DNA of 64,000 bases from positions 94,099-158,098 of the forward strand of contig DIZW01000031.1 in assembly GCA_002428015.1 (NCBI GenBank), read 5' to 3'. Each line of letters starts with the position of its first letter. Position 1 is the first letter of the stretch. The notes under the pieces were generated by a model. It did not search any database, was not told where the DNA came from, and saw only the letters and a list, made by a program, of their open reading frames with translations. A program made the position numbers and the translations under genes. Positions 35,656 to 44,575 of the stretch are shown piece by piece. Origin of the DNA: Oxalobacteraceae bacterium UBA6018. GTDB lineage: Bacteria > Pseudomonadota > Gammaproteobacteria > Burkholderiales > Burkholderiaceae_D.

Positions 35656-36273
35656 CTACGCGCTGGCCGTCGCGCCGCACCAGCCGGGCAGATAGCGCGC
35701 CTGCTGGGTGCCCGCAAGCCGCTTCGCCTTCTTCAAGGCGGACGAAAAATCGCTGTCGACCAGCTTTTGATCGATGCGGTCGCGGAAAAAATCGGCCCAC
35801 AAAAACTCGCTGAACGGCGTGACATCCTTGGAAAAACCGCCCGCCTCGCGCACCTCCCCGGCCAAGCTGCGGTAAGGGTCGTCGTGCATCTGGGTCAAGC
35901 GGCCGGGGATCTTGTCGAAGGTGCAGCGCACGCCCTGGGTGTCATACGGATGCACCCACTGGTGATGGTCCATCACGGTCCAGAATTTCGACAATTCGAG
36001 CCAGGATAAATCCTTCAGCAACATCAGGCTGACCGTCTTGACGTCCTCCTCAAGCAGGGCCAGCCCGAAATGATGATGGTCGACGATGTAGTAGCGGTCG
36101 GCGGGGCCGTACACGGCGGGGAACCAGTGGCTGGCCAGCGCCGCCACGCGCGCCTTGCGCCCCATCCCGTCCCAATGCTTGCGCTTGACCGCCACCTCGC
36201 GCTTGCCGACGGTGATTTGCGTCGGGTGCAGTTTTTCCAGCTTGGCGCGAACGAGTTGTGGCTGAGGGAGCAT
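35656..36273 (-). CDS. ParB-like nuclease domain protein (ParBc_2 / PF08857-type)
   Basis: 205 residues without signal peptide. Core motifs LVRAKLEKLHPTQITVGKREVAVKRKHW, DRYYIVDHHHFGLALLEED, WLELSKFWTVMDHHQWVHPYDTQG and DDPYRSLAGEVREAGGFSK match the ParB-like ParBc_2 proteins of proteobacteria. Family members are called putative nucleases by fold, and function is not established. It has no clear link to the neighbouring carbohydrate genes. It is convergent with the GH30 gene, 63 bp apart. Confidence 0.75.
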   Translation of the reverse strand: MLPQPQLVRAKLEKLHPTQITVGKREVAVKRKHWDGMGRKARVAALASHWFPAVYGPADRYYIVDHHHFGLALLEEDVKTVSLMLLKDLSWLELSKFWTVMDHHQWVHPYDTQGVRCTFDKIPGRLTQMHDDPYRSLAGEVREAGGFSKDVTPFSEFLWADFFRDRIDQKLVDSDFSSALKKAKRLAGTQQARYLPGWCGATASA

Positions 36274-36418
36274 GGATGGCGAGGAAAGGTTAATGGCTCA
36301 TAGGCCGTCGATGCGATGAAAACGGCCCGTTCACACAAGCGCGGTGCCCGGGAAGACGATGAGAAGCAGTATATCCGCTGGACGCAGCTCGACAATCGAC
36401 GCGTGGCTGCATGCCAGC

Positions 36419-37483
36419 TCAGCGCGGCGCCACCGTCAACAGGGTGAAGCTTCCCGGCTTCAAGGGCGCCCAACGCGTTCCCGGCAACGGCAGCTTGGCC
36501 AGCGCGTCGGCGGCGACCAGATACACCACGTGCGATACCGGATCGAGCGCCATCGTGCGTGCGCGGGCCATGGTGGCCACGGTCTGCAGCACGTGATGGG
36601 GCGCTTCGCCATCGACCACCGTCAAGGTGCCGTCGCCGTTCGACGCGAAGGCGAGTTTGCGCTCCGGGTCGTAGGCGGTGGCGTCGTTGCCCTGGCCGAT
36701 GGCGGGGGCGGCGATCACCTTGCCGGTCACGCCGTCGACGATGGCCAGCTTGCGGTTGTGGCATCCCGCGAACAGCCGTCCGGACGCGGGATCGACCGCC
36801 AGCCCGGCCGGCTCCTCGCACACGCTGGACAGGTCATGCTGGCGCACCACCTTCATCGCCGCGGTATCGACGACGGCGATCGCGTTCTTGTCTTCCAGCG
36901 CCACGAACAGCATGCCTTTGCCGTCCACGACCGCCGTCTCGGGACTGCCCGCGAGGGCGATCGTGCCGATCACCTTGTTGGTTGCCGCGTCGATGACGCT
37001 CAGGCTCTTTCCCTTGCCGTTGGCGACGAACAGCCGCGCCGTCTTGGCGTCGTACACGAGCGAGTCGGGGTCGGCGCCGACCTTGACCACCGCCACCGGG
37101 GCCAGCGACGACAGCGCGAACACCGTGACCGAATCGGCGCCGCCGTTGCTGGTGTAGCCGCGGTCGCGCTCAGGGGCGAGCGCAACGCCATGCACGCCGG
37201 CCGTGCCGGCGACAGTGCCCACCACCGACTTGGACACCGTGTCGAACACGTCGACATGGTCGCCGCGGGTCAGGAACAGGCGGTGGTGCGCCCCGTCGAG
37301 GGTCAGGTAATCCCAGCGCACCGGGCCTTCCATAACCTGGCGCGCGACCACGCCATAGGCGGCGGTGGCGGCATGCGCCGGGGCCAAGGCGACGCTTGAC
37401 GCGGCCGCCAGCACAAACGCAGCGAAACGATGCTGACGATGGATGGGATACATACACGAATAAATACACGGATACATACGCAT
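36419..37483 (-). CDS. YncE-type periplasmic beta-propeller protein
   Basis: 354 residues from ATG 37483, selected because AGGAG lies about 8 nt upstream; the frame extends to 37528. A signal peptide (FAAFVLAAASSVALAPAHA) follows a short basic segment. The rest is a repeated beta-propeller pattern of about 40 residues: HVDVFDTVSKSVVGTVAGTAGVHGVALAPE, SLSVIDAATNKVIGTIALAGSPETAVVDGKG, AIAVVDTAAMKVVRQHDL, KLAIVDGVTGKVIAAPAIGQGNDATAYDPE. YncE-like proteins are of unclear function; some bind DNA, others resemble surface or PQQ-type propellers. No catalytic motif is apparent. Confidence 0.8.
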   Translation of the reverse strand: MRMYPCIYSCMYPIHRQHRFAAFVLAAASSVALAPAHAATAAYGVVARQVMEGPVRWDYLTLDGAHHRLFLTRGDHVDVFDTVSKSVVGTVAGTAGVHGVALAPERDRGYTSNGGADSVTVFALSSLAPVAVVKVGADPDSLVYDAKTARLFVANGKGKSLSVIDAATNKVIGTIALAGSPETAVVDGKGMLFVALEDKNAIAVVDTAAMKVVRQHDLSSVCEEPAGLAVDPASGRLFAGCHNRKLAIVDGVTGKVIAAPAIGQGNDATAYDPERKLAFASNGDGTLTVVDGEAPHHVLQTVATMARARTMALDPVSHVVYLVAADALAKLPLPGTRWAPLKPGSFTLLTVAPR

Positions 37484-37618
37484 GCTGACACTCCTGGACA
37501 ATGGGATGGCCCGCCGACGATGCATCAAACCGCCTTTTGCTCAGATACAATCGTGTGGGAGAAACACTGCCGCGAGGGTAACATGGGCGGTCCTTGAAGG
37601 CGCACACATGGAGAAACG

Positions 37619-38419
37619 ATGAATTCAACCATCCCCCAGCCGGCGACGCCCGCCGAGCAGGCCTTCGCCAAGGTCCCGGCGGTTACGCTCGGCTTCTGGC
37701 TGATCAAGATCGCCGCCACCACCCTGGGCGAGACGGCGGGCGACGCCGTGACCATGTCCATGAAGCTGGGCTACCTGGTCGGCACCGCGATTTTCGCGGC
37801 GGTGCTGCTGGTCGCGCTCACCGTCCAGATCCGCGCGCGGCGGTTTCACCCGGTGCTGTTCTGGACCGTGATCGTCGCCACCACGACCATGGGCACCACC
37901 CTGGCCGACTTCTGCGACCGCTCGCTGGGCATCGGCTACCTGGGCGGCTCCACACTCCTGTTCGTGCTGCTGATGCTGTCGCTGCTGACCTGGTACCGTT
38001 CGCTCGGATCGGTGTCGATCGAACACCTGGATTCGCGCAAGGCGGAGATGTTCTACTGGGCGACGATCCTGTTTTCGCAGACGCTGGGCACGGCCCTGGG
38101 CGACTGGGTGGCCGATCCGGACACCGGCTGGGGGCTCGGCTACGAGGGCGGCGCCTTGCTGTTCGCGGCGGCATTGCTGGTGGTGGTCGCCGCCTACCGC
38201 TGGACCAGCGTCTCACGCGCGGCGCTGTTCTGGAGCGCGTTCATCCTCACGCGCCCGCTCGGCGCCACGGTCGGCGATCTGCTGGACAAGCCAGTGGTCG
38301 ACGGCGGACTCGCGCTGAGCCGCTACAGCGCCTCCGCCGCGCTGATCGCGTGCATGGTGGTGCTGGTCTTCGTGCTACCGCAACGGGCCGAAAAAATCCA
38401 TCGCGATAACACGCCGTGA
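37619..38419 (+). CDS. COG4705-type integral membrane protein with four internal repeats
   Basis: 266 residues, GGAGAAACG before the ATG. About eight hydrophobic segments are arranged in four pairs. Each pair starts with the same motif: TTLGETAGDAV, TTMGTTLADFC, QTLGTALGDWV, RPLGATVGDLL. The second half of each repeat carries a Gly-rich element (KLGYLVG, GIGYLGGS, GLGYEGGAL, GGLALSR). This fits the COG4705 predicted membrane-anchored family, whose function I do not know. The conserved Glu/Asp and Asp in the membrane motifs would suit ion binding or transport (inference). Confidence 0.75.
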   Translation: MNSTIPQPATPAEQAFAKVPAVTLGFWLIKIAATTLGETAGDAVTMSMKLGYLVGTAIFAAVLLVALTVQIRARRFHPVLFWTVIVATTTMGTTLADFCDRSLGIGYLGGSTLLFVLLMLSLLTWYRSLGSVSIEHLDSRKAEMFYWATILFSQTLGTALGDWVADPDTGWGLGYEGGALLFAAALLVVVAAYRWTSVSRAALFWSAFILTRPLGATVGDLLDKPVVDGGLALSRYSASAALIACMVVLVFVLPQRAEKIHRDNTP

Positions 38420-38455
38420 TCCTGGCGCGCCGAGGCCGCACGCAACTGCGGCGCG

Positions 38456-38612
38456 CTAGCGGGATGTTCCCGCCGATACCCGCCATACCGTGTTTCCCAC
38501 ATCGTCGGCGACCAGCAGCGCGCCGCCGTGGTCGATCGCCAAGCCCACGGGGCGGCCGTCGGCGTGATTGTCCGCGCGCAGGAAGCCCGTCACCGGGGTG
38601 CTATGGCCCGCC
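38456..38612 (-). pseudogene. C-terminal fragment of a PQQ-dependent sugar dehydrogenase
   Basis: The minus strand reads GHSTPVTGFLRADNHADGRP followed directly by VGLAIDHGGALLVADDVGNT, then VWRVSAGTSR and a stop at 38456-38458. This is the typical final blade of soluble PQQ/sorbosone-type dehydrogenases. Upstream (beyond about 38612) the similarity ends and no start exists. It lies between the COG4705 gene and the 3' end of the RND pump gene. A middle fragment of the same family occurs at 19604-19779. Confidence 0.75.
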
Positions 38613-38647
38613 TGCCTTCTTGCGCGCGCACCAATGCATCGGAAAAT

Positions 38648-41600
38648 TTACGCGAATCTCTTTTTATTCGCCGCGTAGTACAGCACCGGAATCACAAGCA
38701 GTGTGAGCAAGGTGGAGACAAAGATTCCAAAGATCAGGGAAATTGCCAGACCGTTGAAGATCGGATCATCGAGGATGAACGCGGCCCCGATCATCGCGGC
38801 GAGCCCGGTCAGGACGATCGGCTTGGCGCGCGCCGCGGCCGCATGGATCACGGCGTCGGCGAACAGTATCCCTTGTCCCACCTGCAAATTGATGAAGTCG
38901 ACCAGCAGAATCGAATTGCGCACAATGATGCCGGCAAGGGCGATCATGCCGATCATCGAGGTCGCCGTATATTGCGCACCGAGCAAAGCGTGGCCCGGCA
39001 TCACGCCGATGATGGTCAGCGGAATGGGCGCCATGATAATCAAGGGCGTCAGGTAGGAAGCGAACTGGGCCACGACCAGGATATACACGAGAATCAAGCC
39101 AACGGCATAGGCGAGCCCCATGTCGCGAAAGGTTTCATACGTGATCTTCCACTCGCCATCCCATTTCAGCGCGAACTGGCGGTACGGATCGGATGGCTGT
39201 TCAACGAAATATTCGCCCATCGGCGCGCCCTGGGCCGCGGCGAGATGGGCCAGTTTGCCGCGCACGGCGAACATGCCGTACAAGGGACTGTCGAGTTTGC
39301 CGGCCATGTCGCCGATCACGTACGACAAGGGCAGCAGATCCTTATGGTAGATGGTCTTCTCGCGCGCGGCAGCCTGCACTTGCACCAGTTCGGACAGCGG
39401 CACATTGTCGCCACCGCCGGACTTCACCGTCATGCCCAGCAGCGTGCTCAGCCGCGCCTGTCTCTCGGCGGGCAGGTTCAGTCGCACGGGAATGCTGTAT
39501 TTCGACTGGCCGTCATGCAGCGATGTGACGTCCTCGCCGTCAAGCGCGACCCGCGCCGCCTGCACCACATCGCGGGCCGCGATGCCCAGCAGCGCGGCCT
39601 TGCGCTGGTCCACCCGCAGCACCACCTTGGGCGCGTTGTCTTCGATCGAGTCGTCGATGCCGATGAGGTCCGGGGTTGCGCTGAACGCTAGCCGCACCTG
39701 CCTGGCCAAGGCGTGGCGCCCGGCTTCGTCAGGGCCGTAGATTTCCGCCACCAGGGGCGACAGCACTGGCGGTCCCGGCGGCACTTCGACCACCTTCACC
39801 TTGCCGGCATGGGCGGCGGCGATCTTCTCCAGGGCGCTTCTGACGGCGCCGGCGACCTCGTGGCTCTTGCGGGTCCGATGGTGCTTGTCGACCAGGTTGA
39901 CCTGCAGGTCGCCCAGCTCGGGTGCCTGGCGCAGGTAGTACTGGCGCACCAATCCATTGAAATTGATCGGTGCGGCCGTCCCGGCGTAGCCCTCGACGTC
40001 GGTCACCTCGCCAACCCGCGCCAGGTAGGCGCTCATGTCGTGCAGCACCGCTGCCGTGTTTTCGAGCGGCGTGCCGGCTGGCATGTCGAGCACCACCTGG
40101 AATTCGGATTTATTATCAAAAGGTAGCATTTTGAGGACCACCAGCTGGAATACGGCCAGGCTGAGCGAGATGAGGATTGCCAGCAAAATGCCGATCCACA
40201 GCAGACGGCGGTTGCGCGGCGCCTTGTTCGCTGAAAGAAAGGGCTGCAGCAGGGCGCGGAATCCACGATGCAAACGGCCTTCCCCATCCTCGCCCGCCGC
40301 GTGGGCGACATTGGACTGGGAGAGGCGGTAGGCCAGCCACGGCGTGACGATAAAGGCGATCGCCAGCGAGATCAGCATGCCCATGCTGGCATTGATCGGA
40401 ATCGGGCTCATGTAGGGGCCCATCAGGCCGGACACGAAGGCCATCGGCAGCAAGGCCGCGATCACGGTCAAGGTCGCCAGTATGGTGGGACCGCCCACCT
40501 CATCGACCGCGCGCGGGATCAGGTCCGTCAACGCCTGGCCGGGATGCAGCGCGCGATGGCGGTGGATATTTTCGACCACGACGATGGCATCGTCGACCAG
40601 TATGCCGATTGAGAAGATCAGCGCGAACAGCGACACCCGGTTCAGCGTGAAGCCCCAGGCCCAGGACGCGAACAGGGTTGCCGCCAGCGTCAGGATCACG
40701 GCCACGCCGACGATGGCCGCTTCGCGCATGCCCAACGCAAACAATACCAGCAACACCACGGCGGAGGTGGCGAAAATAAGCTTCTCAATGAGCTTGACCG
40801 CCTTGTCGTTGGCCGTTTCCCCGTAGTTGCGGGTGACGCTGACCTCGACGCCGGCCGGAATGACCGTGTTGCGCAGTTCAGCGACCCTGCGCTTGATCTG
40901 GTCGGCGACCTGCACCGCGTTTTCGCCCGGCTTCTTGGTGATTGACATGGTCACCGCCGGGAACTCGCCGCCCGTCGCGAAGGCCGCCGTCGCGGCGGCC
41001 TTGCCCATGACGAACCACACGTATTTGGCCGGTTGCGCCGGGCCATCGACGATGCTGGCGACGTCCGACAAGGTGACCGGGCTGCCGTCCGCCACCCCCA
41101 CCACCAGCTGGGCCACGTCCCCGGCACTGGCCAGGAAAGCGCCGGTCTGGACGTCGAGCATGGCGTTGTCGGCCGCCAGCTGGCCGGCCGGCATCGCGGT
41201 GTTGACACCCAGCAGCGCCTGCCGGATGTCATCGATCGCCAGGTGATAGGCGTTCAGCTTGTCAATGTCCAGCAACACCCTCACAGCCCGCCCGGGTCCG
41301 CCCACCGTGGTCACCTCGCGCGTTCCCGCCACCCGCTTCAGTTCGGCCTCGATCGCGTGCGCGACCCGTTCCAGTTCGTAGGCGCCGCGTTGCGGGTCCC
41401 GCGTCCACAGCGTCAGGGTAACGACCGGCACGTCATCGATTCCTTTCGGCTTGATCAAGGGCTCGCCCACGTTCAATTCACGCGGCAGCCAGTCGCGATT
41501 GGCGTGGATCGTGTCGTACAGCCGGACCAGGGCTTCGGTGCGCGCAATGCCCACCTTGAACTGGGCGGTAATGACGGCCATCCCAGGCTTGGATACCGAA

Positions 41601-41851
41601 TACACGTGGTCAAGGCCCTGGATCTGCGCGATCACCTGCTCGGCGGGACCTGCCACCATGGTTTCCACGTCCCTTGCGGACGCGCCGGGAAAAGGAATCA
41701 GCACATTGGCCATGGTCACATTGATCTGCGGCTCTTCTTCGCGCGGCGTGACCAGCACGGCGAATAGCCCGAGCAACATCGCCACCAGCGCCACGAGCGG
41801 CGTCAACTGAGAATGGAGGAAGTAAGCGGACAGGCGGCCGGCAATACCCAT
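38648..41851 (-). CDS. RND efflux transporter permease (AcrB/HAE1-type)
   Basis: 1067 residues, full length for the family. It has a TM1 after a short N-terminus, two large periplasmic loops, and clusters of five or six TMs ending each half. The proton-relay motif GILVDDAIVVVENIHRH is present in TM4. Other family marks include FPGASARDVETMVAGPAEQ, LPREEEP-like VTPREEEPQ, TATSMIGMIALAGIIVRNSILLVDF and LTGLAAMIGAAFILDDPIFNGLA. The ATG lies 3 bp after the stop of the SQR gene, so the two are translationally coupled. The SQR partner suggests export of a sulfur-related or redox-active compound rather than general drug efflux (inference). No TolC-type outer-membrane factor is in the window. Confidence 0.92.
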   Translation of the reverse strand: MGIAGRLSAYFLHSQLTPLVALVAMLLGLFAVLVTPREEEPQINVTMANVLIPFPGASARDVETMVAGPAEQVIAQIQGLDHVYSVSKPGMAVITAQFKVGIARTEALVRLYDTIHANRDWLPRELNVGEPLIKPKGIDDVPVVTLTLWTRDPQRGAYELERVAHAIEAELKRVAGTREVTTVGGPGRAVRVLLDIDKLNAYHLAIDDIRQALLGVNTAMPAGQLAADNAMLDVQTGAFLASAGDVAQLVVGVADGSPVTLSDVASIVDGPAQPAKYVWFVMGKAAATAAFATGGEFPAVTMSITKKPGENAVQVADQIKRRVAELRNTVIPAGVEVSVTRNYGETANDKAVKLIEKLIFATSAVVLLVLFALGMREAAIVGVAVILTLAATLFASWAWGFTLNRVSLFALIFSIGILVDDAIVVVENIHRHRALHPGQALTDLIPRAVDEVGGPTILATLTVIAALLPMAFVSGLMGPYMSPIPINASMGMLISLAIAFIVTPWLAYRLSQSNVAHAAGEDGEGRLHRGFRALLQPFLSANKAPRNRRLLWIGILLAILISLSLAVFQLVVLKMLPFDNKSEFQVVLDMPAGTPLENTAAVLHDMSAYLARVGEVTDVEGYAGTAAPINFNGLVRQYYLRQAPELGDLQVNLVDKHHRTRKSHEVAGAVRSALEKIAAAHAGKVKVVEVPPGPPVLSPLVAEIYGPDEAGRHALARQVRLAFSATPDLIGIDDSIEDNAPKVVLRVDQRKAALLGIAARDVVQAARVALDGEDVTSLHDGQSKYSIPVRLNLPAERQARLSTLLGMTVKSGGGDNVPLSELVQVQAAAREKTIYHKDLLPLSYVIGDMAGKLDSPLYGMFAVRGKLAHLAAAQGAPMGEYFVEQPSDPYRQFALKWDGEWKITYETFRDMGLAYAVGLILVYILVVAQFASYLTPLIIMAPIPLTIIGVMPGHALLGAQYTATSMIGMIALAGIIVRNSILLVDFINLQVGQGILFADAVIHAAAARAKPIVLTGLAAMIGAAFILDDPIFNGLAISLIFGIFVSTLLTLLVIPVLYYAANKKRFA

Positions 41852-41854
41852 CGC

Positions 41855-43129
41855 TTATTTTTCCTTGAGCCTCAAGATGCCGAGCGCCTTCAAGGCGTAC
41901 TTCTCGTAAATCGGTTCGGACATGCCTTTCTTCATCTTGCGCATGAAATATTTCTCAAACACGAGCTTGGCGACGTGCACCCACTTCCCCTGAGCGTACC
42001 AATTGACATTGCGTGGAGGTATTTGCGGCAATGCGACGAAGGCGATACCGCCGTCGCCGAAATCGGCCAGGCAGATCGCGTTCCAGGTCGCGCGGGCGTC
42101 CGGCTGCAGCCCCTTGAGCTGCGCGGCGATGTTATGGGCCGTGGCGGTGACCATCGACTCGATCATGTACCCCGTTTTTGGCGCGCCCGTCGGTACCGGC
42201 GTGACTTCAACCGGCGGGATGGCCACGCACACGCCCACCGCGTACACGTTCTTGAACACCGGATTGCGCTGGTGCTCGTCGACCACGATGAAGCCGCGCG
42301 GATTGGTCAAGCCGTCGATGCCGAACACCGCATCGATGCCCTTGAACGCCGGCAGGACCATCGAATACACGAACGGCAGCTCATGTTGTTTCTTCACGGC
42401 GCCGTTCTCGTCATGCTCTGCCACCAGCATTTTGCCCTCCTCCACCGCGAGTATCCTGGCATTGCAGATCCACTTGATATGGCGCTCGCGCAACGCCGAT
42501 TCCAGCATGGTCTTGGAATCGCCGACCCCTGCAAGCCCGAGATGACCGACATAGGGTTCCGATGTGACGAAGGTCATCGGTACGCGGTCACGGATTTTTC
42601 GCCTGCGCAGGTCCGTATCCATGATGAAGGCAAATTCGTAGGCCGGCCCGAAGCACGAGGCCCCTTGCGCGGCGCCGACGACGACGGGCCCGGGTGCGGA
42701 AACGAACCGGTCCCAGGCCTGGCCGGCCATGACCGCGTGGTCAATCTGGCAGACCGATTGCGTATGTCCTTTGGGACCAAGGCCTGGAATTTCGTCGAAC
42801 GCCAGTTTGGGCCCGGTCGCGATGACAAGGAAGTCATAGGCCAGCACCCGGCCGTCGTCCAGTTCGACTTCGTTGCGCTCGGGACGCAAGCGTTTGGCGC
42901 CGACGCCATCGAAAGCGATGCCCTTGCGCGCCAGGCAGGGCGCGATCTCCAGTTCAATGGCCGCGCGCTTGCGCCAGTTGACGGCAACCCAAGGATTGGA
43001 TGGCACGAAGTGAAACGTGGCGCAATTTGACACCACGGTGATATGCTCTGCCGGCCCGAGGAGCGATCGCAGCTCGTAAGCCATGGGCATGCCACCGATT
43101 CCCGCACCCAATATAACAATATGGGCCAT
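41855..43129 (-). CDS. sulfide:quinone oxidoreductase (SQR)
   Basis: 424 residues from ATG 43129 with GGAGG 6 nt upstream; an upstream in-frame ATG at 43165 lacks a site. The FAD-binding motif is HIVILGAGIGGMPMAYEL. Cysteines at 127 (QSVCQID), 159 (QGASCFGPAYEF) and 353 (NAICLADFG) sit where Acidithiobacillus SQR has Cys128, Cys160 and Cys356, the residues that take sulfide to polysulfide. VYAVGVCVAIPPVEVTPVPTGAPKTGYMIESM is the quinone/FAD end signature. The C-terminus (WVHVAKLVFEKYFMRKMKKG) is amphipathic, as expected for membrane attachment. It should oxidise sulfide to polysulfide with electrons to quinone. It lies 41 bp after the RND adaptor and directly before the RND pump. Confidence 0.88.
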   Translation of the reverse strand: MAHIVILGAGIGGMPMAYELRSLLGPAEHITVVSNCATFHFVPSNPWVAVNWRKRAAIELEIAPCLARKGIAFDGVGAKRLRPERNEVELDDGRVLAYDFLVIATGPKLAFDEIPGLGPKGHTQSVCQIDHAVMAGQAWDRFVSAPGPVVVGAAQGASCFGPAYEFAFIMDTDLRRRKIRDRVPMTFVTSEPYVGHLGLAGVGDSKTMLESALRERHIKWICNARILAVEEGKMLVAEHDENGAVKKQHELPFVYSMVLPAFKGIDAVFGIDGLTNPRGFIVVDEHQRNPVFKNVYAVGVCVAIPPVEVTPVPTGAPKTGYMIESMVTATAHNIAAQLKGLQPDARATWNAICLADFGDGGIAFVALPQIPPRNVNWYAQGKWVHVAKLVFEKYFMRKMKKGMSEPIYEKYALKALGILRLKEK

Positions 43130-43170
43130 GTTTGCCTCCAGGTTCAGCGTTAGGAGTGGGTTCACCGAGA

Positions 43171-44340
43171 TTATTGCTTGGTGCTGGCCGCATTCGCGCC
43201 AACACCAAGCAGGCCCGCCTTGACCGGGTCGAGGGCCACGCGCTCGCCTTCGCGCACACCGGCGAGCACCTCGACGTAGCCATCGGCGGAAACATCGCCG
43301 GCGCGGATTTGCCGCAATTGCGGCGCCGCGCCGGCCCCCACGACATATACGGCCGTGACCTCGCTGCGACGCAGCACGGCCTGCTGGGGAATGAGCAGCC
43401 TGCGGGCCACGCCAGTGACGAAGTAGGCGCGCGCGAACTGGCCCGGCAACAACGCACCGACCCTGCCCAGGTCAAGGCGCAGCTTGATGGTATGGGTGCG
43501 GCTGTCGGCGAGCGGGATCACAGTAACGCGTTGCGCGGTGACGCTGCGGCTCAACGCTGGCACCTCGACCCGTACCGGCTGGTCTAGCTTGACTTTGTGC
43601 AGGCTGGACTGCGACAGGGTGGCGATGACGCGCATGTTGGCGGGATCGAATACGGTGACCAAGGCACGTCCGGGCGTGGCCATGTCGCCAAGCTCGATCG
43701 GCGTGGCGGCGACCACGCCTCCGTAGGGCGCGATGATGTTCGCGTAGGTTCTGGCGGTCGAAGCCTGCCCGGCGTTGGCCTGCAAGGCCGCCAAGCGCGC
43801 CTGGGCGGCCTTGTAGTCAAGCTCTGCCTGATCGAGCGCGGCCATGCTGAGAAATTTTTTGGAATACAGCTCCTTGCTGCGCTCATAGTTGCGCAAGGCG
43901 TTGTTCAGGCCGGCCCGCGCCTCCGCGACCTGGCTCTGGCTGCCGGCCACGGCCTGCTCGGCGGCGCGCGGATCGATGCGCGCCACCACCTGGCCTGGCT
44001 TGACGCTGTCGCCCACCTTCACCGTCAGTTCGACGATCTGGCCGGCAATCTGGGACGCCAGCGTCGATTGCCTCACTGCCTCGACGACGCCATCCGCGCT
44101 GATCACCTCAGGCACCTCGCGATAGGTCGCCACGTAATACCCAACCGGCCCGGGCGCACTCGCTTGGGCCTGCCGCAGCATTCCCAGCGCAATCGCGGCG
44201 GCGAGCAACGGGGGCGCGGCGCGCGCGCGCCGCGCTGCCCGCCCCTGCCTGGACGCGGGAACGACGTGGCGGGCATGTCTATCGACGGCGGCGATAACAG
44301 AAAACGGACGCGGGATCGCCGGGTTTCCGAACTGCCACAT
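43171..44340 (-). CDS. RND efflux periplasmic adaptor (membrane fusion protein)
   Basis: 389 residues from ATG 44340, where AGGGG lies 6 nt upstream; ATGs at 44358 and 44352 are alternatives. The order is: a basic, hydrophobic N-terminal anchor (APPLLAAAIALGMLRQAQA), a lipoyl half-motif (SQIAGQIVELTVKVGDSVKPGQVVARIDPRAAEQAV), a coiled-coil hairpin (SQSQVAEARAGLNNALRNYERSKELYSKKFLSMAALDQAELDYKAAQARLAALQA), the second lipoyl half (IIAPYGGVVAATPIELGDMATPGRALVTVFD), and a beta-barrel domain. It bridges the inner-membrane RND pump to an outer-membrane channel. First gene of a three-gene operon with SQR and the pump. Confidence 0.9.
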   Translation of the reverse strand: MWQFGNPAIPRPFSVIAAVDRHARHVVPASRQGRAARRARAAPPLLAAAIALGMLRQAQASAPGPVGYYVATYREVPEVISADGVVEAVRQSTLASQIAGQIVELTVKVGDSVKPGQVVARIDPRAAEQAVAGSQSQVAEARAGLNNALRNYERSKELYSKKFLSMAALDQAELDYKAAQARLAALQANAGQASTARTYANIIAPYGGVVAATPIELGDMATPGRALVTVFDPANMRVIATLSQSSLHKVKLDQPVRVEVPALSRSVTAQRVTVIPLADSRTHTIKLRLDLGRVGALLPGQFARAYFVTGVARRLLIPQQAVLRRSEVTAVYVVGAGAAPQLRQIRAGDVSADGYVEVLAGVREGERVALDPVKAGLLGVGANAASTKQ

Positions 44341-44575
44341 AGCGCCCCTCATCGACATTGACTACACGGTTGGACAGTAGCGGCGCCGCTTAGTTGCGAA
44401 CTTCCATAGAACCTCTCGATCAGTTCATATTACATAAGTCAAGGCAATGTCTATCTTAGAGATGACGCTCCTTGCCGCCGATAGTTCCTATCGTCGACTT
44501 GATCCAGTCGTGGCGGGCTTGCTCCCCGGCTGTTAAGTTATGAGCTGTTGACCGCTGTTTTTGTGGGAGATTGAC

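Noticed and set aside
36024..36821. 265-codon minus-strand frame spanning YncE and ParB-like genes
   Set aside because: Out-of-frame reading through two real genes; its second half is a shifted version of the ParB-like protein.
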